Shown in pieces: positions 58,214 through 63,511 of a stretch of DNA of 63,511 nt. The notes below the pieces were generated by a model that saw only the letters and a program-made list of their open reading frames with translations, had not been told where the DNA came from and ran no database searches. The stretch lies in IMG/VR virus record IMGVR_UViG_3300025133_000099, positions 1 through 63,511 of that record. One strand, written 5' to 3'. This DNA is from a virus. The translations under genes were made by a program, and so were the position numbers. Every line of letters begins with the position of its first letter. Position 1 is the first letter of the stretch.

Positions 58214-59974
58214 TTATAGATCGATTTCGTATCGAACGATGCGGGAAGTAGGTGGTCGACTATCCGCTGACAACTCTAAACCGATTTGGTCGGACTTTGC
58301 AACCATTGATCCCTGATTGTCGTCTGCTTCGGCTGCTGGTTCGCCCCCAACATCTTGATTGTCCTCGTCAGCAAGGCTGAGATCATGCGCTTCATCATCA
58401 AACTGATCGTCAGGATCTTCGTATTCCTCGTCGCCATAGCCGTCGTCTTCCCCACCTTCAGCGTCCTCGTCGGCCATAGCTTCTTGCGACTGGATGTATT
58501 GTAGCCATGTCGGATCAAGGATGACATCACCCTTACCGTCTCCCATAGGCTCAAGCCCAACGAAATGTCGTGCTTCGTCGACAGTCATGTAGATTTTGGT
58601 CTGCTTCTGAAGCAAGTCCGTTTCCGCGTCAGGGCCGCGCTGATCAAGACCGATGGGAACAGCCTCGAACGCGGGGTCGATAACTTGCAAAAAATGCTTG
58701 TTGATGCAGTCGAAAAACCAGTAGACGAGTGGGCGCAGACCGAGATCACGAGAAGCCTTCAGCTTTTCTTCGATAGGAGCCTGCCCCATCGCCTGTGATT
58801 GCCCGCTGTTACCGTAGGAAAAGTTGACCTCTTCTGGAGCGATCTGGTAGCGGGCGCAGACGATCTTGATCAAAAAATCCATCCATGCGCCCATCTCCAT
58901 GTCCTTGTTGGACATTTGCATATTGATCCACTGAAGTTCCTCTGCGTTTGTGATGGGTGTGCGCCAGCTATTGTGTACCCCGGCGACCATTGCGTACCAT
59001 TGTCGTCTAAAGCTCTGAAGGTGTTTGTCGGGAATCGTGCCCTTGAAGTTCAGGATTCCTTTCGTGCTTGACCCTTGTGAGAAAAATCGGCGGTTGTACT
59101 CGATACCCCAAAGAAATCCAGTGATCTCGCGAACAAGAGTTTCAAGCTCTGACAGCCCGTACCCGTAGCTACGGATTCCGCTTCGTGGATTCCTGATGCA
59201 GAAAGCCATTTCGTCTGAAGTAAAGTCGGCGACAATACTGCCATGAACGACTTGAACGGCGAAAGGCTTTCCCTTTTCTTGAACAGCAGGATCGAGAAGG
59301 CGGATTGTCGTTGGGTCTACAATCGAAATGTACGAAGGCTTGCCCTTCTTGTCAGGGACAAGCTCGAAACAGGCTTGGTCATACGTCAGCGAATCGCGAA
59401 TGAACATTCCGCAGAACTCTCGGAGACTGACAAAGTCCTTGGTGTTCTTACCGTCAACATAGCCCGTGTGCAGTAGAACATGCTCAAGCTCGTCGCAGCG
59501 TGCTTGCGTCTTTTTATCGATCTTACGGGTGCGATCTCGCGGGCGCACCTTGAACCCAGGACTGTACCGATCTTCTGGACGCTGGCAGAATGTTTGGGTT
59601 TGCGTCATTCGCGTCCTGATGACATCGGCAAGAACTGGGACACCCTGCGCTGTGGACTCCATCGCACTGAATGACAGTTGACTTGGGCGCTCTCGCCAGC
59701 CCATGAGCGACACGAGATCAAACGGGTCAAAGCTGATCGCTTTGGGGTCGGCTGCCGCGTCGTGAGAAGCGTCGAACGTATGCGTGCCGTCCTTCCCCAT
59801 CGCCTTAGCCATTGAAGCGGCTTTGTTGATGTTGTCGTCGAAATCACGCACTTTGCGGTCATTGTCGCGTTCTTCAGCCCAGCCGCTCAGTCGATCCGCG
59901 CCTTCACGGACAGCGGTAGAAGCAGCGGAGGTTGCCGCTTCTGCTGCGGCCTTGATGTCGTCACGAATCCCCAC
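58214..59974 (-). CDS. Portal protein (586 aa)
   Basis: GTG 59974 (MGIRDDIKAA) with AAGGA upstream. HK97-type portal pattern: VPVLADVIRTRMTQTQTFCQ, FIRDSLTYDQACFELVPDKK, EMAFCIRNPRSGIRSYGYGL, GILNFKGTIPDKHLQSFRRQ and AWMDFLIKIVCARYQIAPEE, in the family order. The portal is the dodecameric ring through which DNA enters and leaves the head. An acidic C-terminal tail of about 90 residues follows the core. Motif copy at 58315. Confidence 0.85.
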   Translation of the reverse strand: MGIRDDIKAAAEAATSAASTAVREGADRLSGWAEERDNDRKVRDFDDNINKAASMAKAMGKDGTHTFDASHDAAADPKAISFDPFDLVSLMGWRERPSQLSFSAMESTAQGVPVLADVIRTRMTQTQTFCQRPEDRYSPGFKVRPRDRTRKIDKKTQARCDELEHVLLHTGYVDGKNTKDFVSLREFCGMFIRDSLTYDQACFELVPDKKGKPSYISIVDPTTIRLLDPAVQEKGKPFAVQVVHGSIVADFTSDEMAFCIRNPRSGIRSYGYGLSELETLVREITGFLWGIEYNRRFFSQGSSTKGILNFKGTIPDKHLQSFRRQWYAMVAGVHNSWRTPITNAEELQWINMQMSNKDMEMGAWMDFLIKIVCARYQIAPEEVNFSYGNSGQSQAMGQAPIEEKLKASRDLGLRPLVYWFFDCINKHFLQVIDPAFEAVPIGLDQRGPDAETDLLQKQTKIYMTVDEARHFVGLEPMGDGKGDVILDPTWLQYIQSQEAMADEDAEGGEDDGYGDEEYEDPDDQFDDEAHDLSLADEDNQDVGGEPAAEADDNQGSMVAKSDQIGLELSADSRPPTSRIVRYEIDL

Positions 59975-59976
59975 GG

Positions 59977-60258
59977 CTATTCCTTATTCGGGTTCAAGCC
60001 CGTCATCGGGTTCATTAGCCTACCGTTGGGAAAGCGTGGAACTGGGTCAATAGGTGGATTACCCATGTGCGGATCGGTGCCCATGTCGATGTTTCTTGGC
60101 TTCGCAGCGGGCGCTGCGCCTGTGCGACGAACCGTCGCTGGATTCTCAATGGCAACACCACTGTCGTGGTAGGTCACGCTTCCGATCTTGTAGCTGTCTA
60201 CTGGCTTCTTTTCTGATTGCTTGATCATGTCAAGAACGCTCATTTTCGTATCACTCAT
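59977..60258 (-). CDS. Small unknown protein upstream of the portal (93 aa)
   Basis: ATG 60258 (MSDTKMSVLD) after GGAGG, overlapping the previous stop (ATGA). Pro/Gly-rich C-terminal half (DPHMGNPPIDPVPRFPNGRL). No family recognised; likely disordered. Confidence 0.5.
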   Translation of the reverse strand: MSDTKMSVLDMIKQSEKKPVDSYKIGSVTYHDSGVAIENPATVRRTGAAPAAKPRNIDMGTDPHMGNPPIDPVPRFPNGRLMNPMTGLNPNKE

Positions 60259-62726
60259 TTGTCGCCTCCTGCGTACATAGCTCGAATATGCGGTGCATAC
60301 TCCATATTCATATTTGAATGTTTTGTTTCAGATTTGAAAGTTTTAGATTTCGACATGTCCTGATCTTGGACGACAATCGACTTTTTCACAGCGCCAGCAG
60401 CGTGATCTGCCATCTGGTGGTAGTAGTCGCCCGTTTCTTTCGCTGTTGGGTGCGACATGTATTGCTTCATCGCGCTGTGGTATTCCTCGCCTTTAGGGGT
60501 GTGGTAGTTGTCACCCTGCGTGCGTAGGTGCCTTTCAAAATCAGGCTTGGTTTCTCCACTGGCGTCAAGATCCATGCGGGCGCTATGCGTACCGTCGGGA
60601 TGCGTCATGGTGATCGAGGTTTTTCGGTAGCCGCCTCCTGGGTCTGCGGCGACAATCCCAGCGAGTGCGCTGTTTAGGTCTTCGACGTTGTCAAACTCCA
60701 AGCCCTCGTGGGTGCCCATACGGGCACCACGTTCATTGAGGCGGTCACCCAGCTTGCCTTCGTGGTCGTCGATCTTGAACTTGACTTTAGACTCTTTCTT
60801 GGGAAGGTCTGACAGCCTTCCAGTAGTGGAAACAGCAGCGGCGTGGGTGGCGCGTTCCATGTTTGGCAGATTCCTGTGCAGTCTGGATGGGTCGCGACCA
60901 GACGCTTCATGTACTCGACTCAGTTGGTCATGGTAACGCCCTGCCGAGTTGTGCTTTGCAGCTTCTTCCCACTTACCTTCCCCCTGAAGCTGATCGGACA
61001 ACGCCCATTTGTGATCGGCGCGAGCGTTGTGTTCCGCTGCCGCCTCTTTATGATCGTCTTCCGACCAGCCGACAGTGTGGTCGCGAAAGTTGGATTGAGA
61101 TAGGAAAGCCATCTTCTTTCCTGACGCGGTATTTCCCACCGAATGGGTATCGCCGCGCTTGTTGGCGGGTGCCTTGGTGCTTTCAACAGCTTCCGCTGCT
61201 TCGGTGTGTGCTTGCTTGAGTTTGCGGGCATCACGCAAAGCGTGGTTTGCGTTTGACACATCATACTTCTCAGGCCCACCGTACCTGAACTTACCCAACT
61301 TCATTGCGCCGTGGGCTTCTGCCATTTTTCCATGGTATTCCGACTCGTACTTGTGGGCAAAATAAGCATTTGAATCTTTGCGAGCGTCCATCTTCTTTGC
61401 ATGGGCCTCGTACATCAGCTTCGAGTGCTTCTTAGCTAAAGCGTGGTGCTCGTCCTCAGTCGTGTCCTTGTGATCGTTGTGCCAACCCTTCTCAGTCCCG
61501 CCGTGTGCGTGCTTGCGTTGGCGGGAGGCTGTCTTGCCGTCCTTCCACGCGATGGTGTGATCACTGTCTGCCCACTTGCCTCCGCGTTTTCCGATGAATG
61601 GCCCGCCGCCTGCTTTGAGCAGATCGGGATTGTCGTCTACTGATTTCGTTAGCCCTTGCCGCTTGAAATCCCTGTATATTTCCATCGACATAACAGGGTC
61701 TGTTGCAGTGTACTCAAAGAGGTTTTCCGCATCTGGGTCATTCACCTCATCTTTGATTTCAGCGACTGAAACTCCGTAGTGGTTAGCCACATGATTCAGG
61801 ATCTTTGTCCTCTTCGCGGCTGGTAGGCTGTCGAGATACTTCGCGTTCGCGTGTTCCTTGCTCGCGGTCTTGTCCTCCCACTTTGTAGCTTGGTCATAGG
61901 GTGACGATCCTCCACTCATGATCTGCGATGCGTGGTGCTTTGCAGACTCCAGAGTGTTGTGGCCACTGACAGTCGGGTCGCTGTGCGCCCCGCCTGCGTA
62001 GTCTGAGGTTCCCTGCTTTGCTGAATCCCACGACTGCTCGATGCTGTGCCCTTGGGCTTCTCCGTTCTTGTCTACATGAGCGACGACCTTGACCTCTTGC
62101 CCTCGGCTTGATCGGTGATGGCTGATGACTTTCTTATCAAGCTTGCGAACCTTTGCTTGCTTGGCGTGGTGTTCATCCCAGTGAGCGTCGTGGTGTGCTA
62201 CGGCCTCTTTTCGATTCTTTTCTGCCAGCTTATACATCGCTGCTTGCTCGGCACCATCACCGCGTAGTGCGGCCTCTGAAGCCATCCGCATAGCGTTGTG
62301 GTGCGCCATTTCGGAAGCAAGCATGTTGTCGTGGTGGCTATTGTCGCCTTTGAAACCCTCAAGGTGCTCGTCGCGTTTATTCTGGTGATGAACCACCAGC
62401 GCGTCATGCCTCTCTGGGCCGATGTGCATACGGTCGCCTCGCGCTGTCTCGCGTCCGTCATGCGAGTGATTGTGCTCGTCATCGACCTTCCCACGCTTGT
62501 AGCTGTTCTGATCTGGATACCAGTAGTCCCAGCCGCCTTTCGCGTTTCGTTTCCGCATCCCGTGGTTGCGGGTCTTGGGCACAGGTGTCCAGCCCGACGC
62601 CTTCTGAAGATCAGGTTCGCGCCCTTCGAGACGCGCCAGCTTATTGTCGTCAAGTGCTTGGGCTTTTCTCACACCTCGATGGTGTGCTTCTGCGCCTTTG
62701 ACCAAGTCAAGTAGCTCGTTACTCAT
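60255..62726 (-). CDS. Large His-rich virion protein (823 aa)
   Basis: ATG 62726 (MSNELLDLVK). It contains KTRNHGMRKRNAKGGWDYWY near residue 55, GGPFIGKRGGKWADSDHTIA near residue 372 and SVDDNPDLLK, modules that recur in internal proteins of other phages and in neighbours here. Histidine is extremely frequent, in helical stretches such as HHALAKKHSKLMYEAHAKKM. Such proteins may bind DNA or metal and be ejected, though that is inference. It lies between the portal-side small gene and another His-rich gene. Motif copies at 60369 and 61628. Confidence 0.6.
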   Translation of the reverse strand: MSNELLDLVKGAEAHHRGVRKAQALDDNKLARLEGREPDLQKASGWTPVPKTRNHGMRKRNAKGGWDYWYPDQNSYKRGKVDDEHNHSHDGRETARGDRMHIGPERHDALVVHHQNKRDEHLEGFKGDNSHHDNMLASEMAHHNAMRMASEAALRGDGAEQAAMYKLAEKNRKEAVAHHDAHWDEHHAKQAKVRKLDKKVISHHRSSRGQEVKVVAHVDKNGEAQGHSIEQSWDSAKQGTSDYAGGAHSDPTVSGHNTLESAKHHASQIMSGGSSPYDQATKWEDKTASKEHANAKYLDSLPAAKRTKILNHVANHYGVSVAEIKDEVNDPDAENLFEYTATDPVMSMEIYRDFKRQGLTKSVDDNPDLLKAGGGPFIGKRGGKWADSDHTIAWKDGKTASRQRKHAHGGTEKGWHNDHKDTTEDEHHALAKKHSKLMYEAHAKKMDARKDSNAYFAHKYESEYHGKMAEAHGAMKLGKFRYGGPEKYDVSNANHALRDARKLKQAHTEAAEAVESTKAPANKRGDTHSVGNTASGKKMAFLSQSNFRDHTVGWSEDDHKEAAAEHNARADHKWALSDQLQGEGKWEEAAKHNSAGRYHDQLSRVHEASGRDPSRLHRNLPNMERATHAAAVSTTGRLSDLPKKESKVKFKIDDHEGKLGDRLNERGARMGTHEGLEFDNVEDLNSALAGIVAADPGGGYRKTSITMTHPDGTHSARMDLDASGETKPDFERHLRTQGDNYHTPKGEEYHSAMKQYMSHPTAKETGDYYHQMADHAAGAVKKSIVVQDQDMSKSKTFKSETKHSNMNMEYAPHIRAMYAGGDK

Positions 62727-62728
62727 GG

Positions 62729-63511
62729 CTATGCCTCGTATGTTGACTTGACGTATTCGCCGTAGTCAAGATTGAACTGTGGTGTTGATTTCTTGATAGT
62801 GCCACGGTCACCCGACGCAAGATACTCACCCTGACGCTTGTAGCCTGCGCCATCCCAAGTAAACGTCACTTTCTTGCCACTCGCCGCAAGTCGCGTGCCC
62901 GCTTGTGGTTTGAGTACAACCTGCTTGTTGTCCCAAGACACGGAAGCAACCTCGTAAGTAGATCCGATCTTGTGGCCGATTGTAAGATCCCCCAGCTTGT
63001 GGATCTTTGGTTTCGGAGTCTTCTCGTTTCGCTTATCCATGTGGTGCATGGCGTGTGCGTAATGCTCATCGCCTTCCTTTTCGTGAGCGCGGCGAGTGTC
63101 CCGCCCCGCTCCACCAGAAGCCCGACTGGACGTTGTGGCGTCCATGCGGTCGAAAGCAGCCTCGGAAAGTTTCTCATGTAGGTCTTCTGCGTCACCGTGG
63201 TCTTTGTGCGTAAAGTGCTTGTGACTTGGATGGTCTGGTCGAGCGTAGATCGCCTTCCCGCTTGAGGTATGTCCGATAACATGCCCACCTCTGGAACCTT
63301 CCTTGTCACCCTTCACCAGATCGGGATTGGCGTCTATTGACTTTGAATAGTGGTGTTCTGGGTAGGTGGCAGCGGCTTGTCGGTGGGAGTCTCGCGTTGC
63401 CGATTCAGACGGAACACCGTGCTTGAGCGCAGTGTGCTCTGTCCCGTGCAACCTTTCGATCTGCTTGGCTGCACGTTCGACATGCTGCTCCACCTCGTAC
63501 TCCTTACGGTT
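62729..63511 (-). CDS. His-rich virion protein, 5' end cut by window edge (at least 260 aa)
   Basis: The frame is open to base 63511 (NRKEYEVEQHVERA); the GTG at 63493 need not be the start. It contains SIDANPDLVKG, GGHVIGHTSSGKAIYARPDH and His/Asp-rich helical segments as in gene 60255-62726, so the two look like paralogues or cleaved parts of one polyprotein. The C-terminal about 70 residues are beta-rich (YEVASVSWDNKQVVLKPQAG). Function unknown. Confidence 0.6.
   Translation of the reverse strand, partial: NRKEYEVEQHVERAAKQIERLHGTEHTALKHGVPSESATRDSHRQAAATYPEHHYSKSIDANPDLVKGDKEGSRGGHVIGHTSSGKAIYARPDHPSHKHFTHKDHGDAEDLHEKLSEAAFDRMDATTSSRASGGAGRDTRRAHEKEGDEHYAHAMHHMDKRNEKTPKPKIHKLGDLTIGHKIGSTYEVASVSWDNKQVVLKPQAGTRLAASGKKVTFTWDGAGYKRQGEYLASGDRGTIKKSTPQFNLDYGEYVKSTYEA

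Larger units (their letters stand above)
184..61637. repeat. Dispersed 10-mer family GATTGTCGTC / GACGACAATC (58 exact copies counted)
   Basis: Start positions of GATTGTCGTC on the plus strand: 184, 2139, 3371, 3839, 5061, 8220, 9097, 11186, 13331, 15890, 18139, 18932, 19461, 20794, 23777, 24720, 26312, 29812, 32320, 32589, 33658, 37223, 38651, 38870, 43464, 44432, 45723, 47163, 51066, 53051, 53983, 58315, 61628. Start positions of GACGACAATC: 969, 4049, 7359, 7463, 9031, 9554, 9719, 10422, 12923, 13308, 14628, 16166, 18350, 21879, 22529, 27427, 30895, 33040, 35957, 37097, 43453, 46576, 54996, 57547, 60369. The count was by eye and may miss copies. About 34 copies with one mismatch at position 1, 9 or 10 were also found. 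Spacing averages about 1.1 kb. Confidence 0.92.

Noticed and set aside
184-61637. CRISPR array
   Set aside because: The repeated unit is 10 bases, in both orientations and dispersed over 61 kb inside genes, with no regular repeat-spacer spacing and no cas genes.
184-61637. A protein-level repeat (DDNP tetrapeptide)
   Set aside because: The same 10-mer is also read as IVV, LSS, RQS, TTI and DCR, so the peptide is a consequence of the DNA motif.
1-63511. tRNA or rRNA genes, prophage attachment sites, integrase
   Set aside because: No cloverleaf, conserved rRNA block, flanking repeat or recombinase motif was seen on either strand; a computational tRNA scan was not possible.

Overview
The window is a tightly packed 63.5 kb piece of a tailed-phage genome (Caudoviricetes) with contractile-tail (myovirus) morphology. 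It carries a tail sheath, tail tube, tape measure, baseplate hub, gpV-like spike, gp25-like and gpJ-like baseplate proteins, together with an HK97-type capsid set (portal, Mu F-like protein, S78-type protease, scaffold-like protein, major capsid). All 60 genes I can support lie on the minus strand, so transcription runs from high to low coordinates. Genes are separated by a few bases or overlap by ATGA, TAATG or TGATG. No gap exceeds about 150 bases, and I see no tRNA, rRNA, CRISPR array, IS element, integrase or attachment site. Both ends cut a gene. No terminase lies in the window; it is probably beyond the right edge. The host cannot be named from the sequence. A DUF2924 protein, a domain common in alphaproteobacterial genomes and phages, is only a weak hint.

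Layout in transcription order. 63511-53000: internal or ejected virion proteins, portal, a Mu F-like protein and a pyrophosphatase-like polyprotein. 52964-44763: one 2733-aa protein with a zinc-peptidase motif and an SF2/Snf2-like helicase, a candidate DarB-like injected defence-evasion protein. 44772-40598: two small genes, a good promoter at 44192-44219, then protease, scaffold-like protein and major capsid. 40551-35084: small structural and neck/tail-completion proteins. 35073-29146: sheath, tube, two tail-assembly chaperone frames with a probable +1 frameshift, and tape measure. 29142-17185: baseplate hub, spike, LysM/gp25 fusion, gpJ, fibre-like proteins and a tail protein I-like protein. 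17188-14469: a fibre-like protein and two small membrane proteins (holin candidate). A strong intrinsic terminator at 14405-14443 ends this late block. 14348-1: the early/replication block, with a winged-helix regulator, SF2 helicase, DnaB-like helicase, DnaG-like primase, a MoxR-ATPase / unknown / VWA-metalloprotein trio, a sigma-like factor, a DUF2924 protein and the exonuclease domain of a family A DNA polymerase.

The most striking signal is not a gene. The asymmetric 10-mer GATTGTCGTC (reverse GACGACAATC) occurs by hand count 58 times exactly (33 in one orientation, 25 in the other), where about 0.1 is expected, plus roughly 34 single-mismatch copies. Exact copies all lie inside genes but use both orientations and all three reading frames, so the selection is on DNA rather than protein. 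Some copies pair into perfect palindromes. The 8-base core also sits inside two near-identical promoter-like elements (AAAG-N7-TCGTTTTCGTATA). This resembles a DNA-uptake-type or stoperator-type dispersed signal, and I know of no description of this one.
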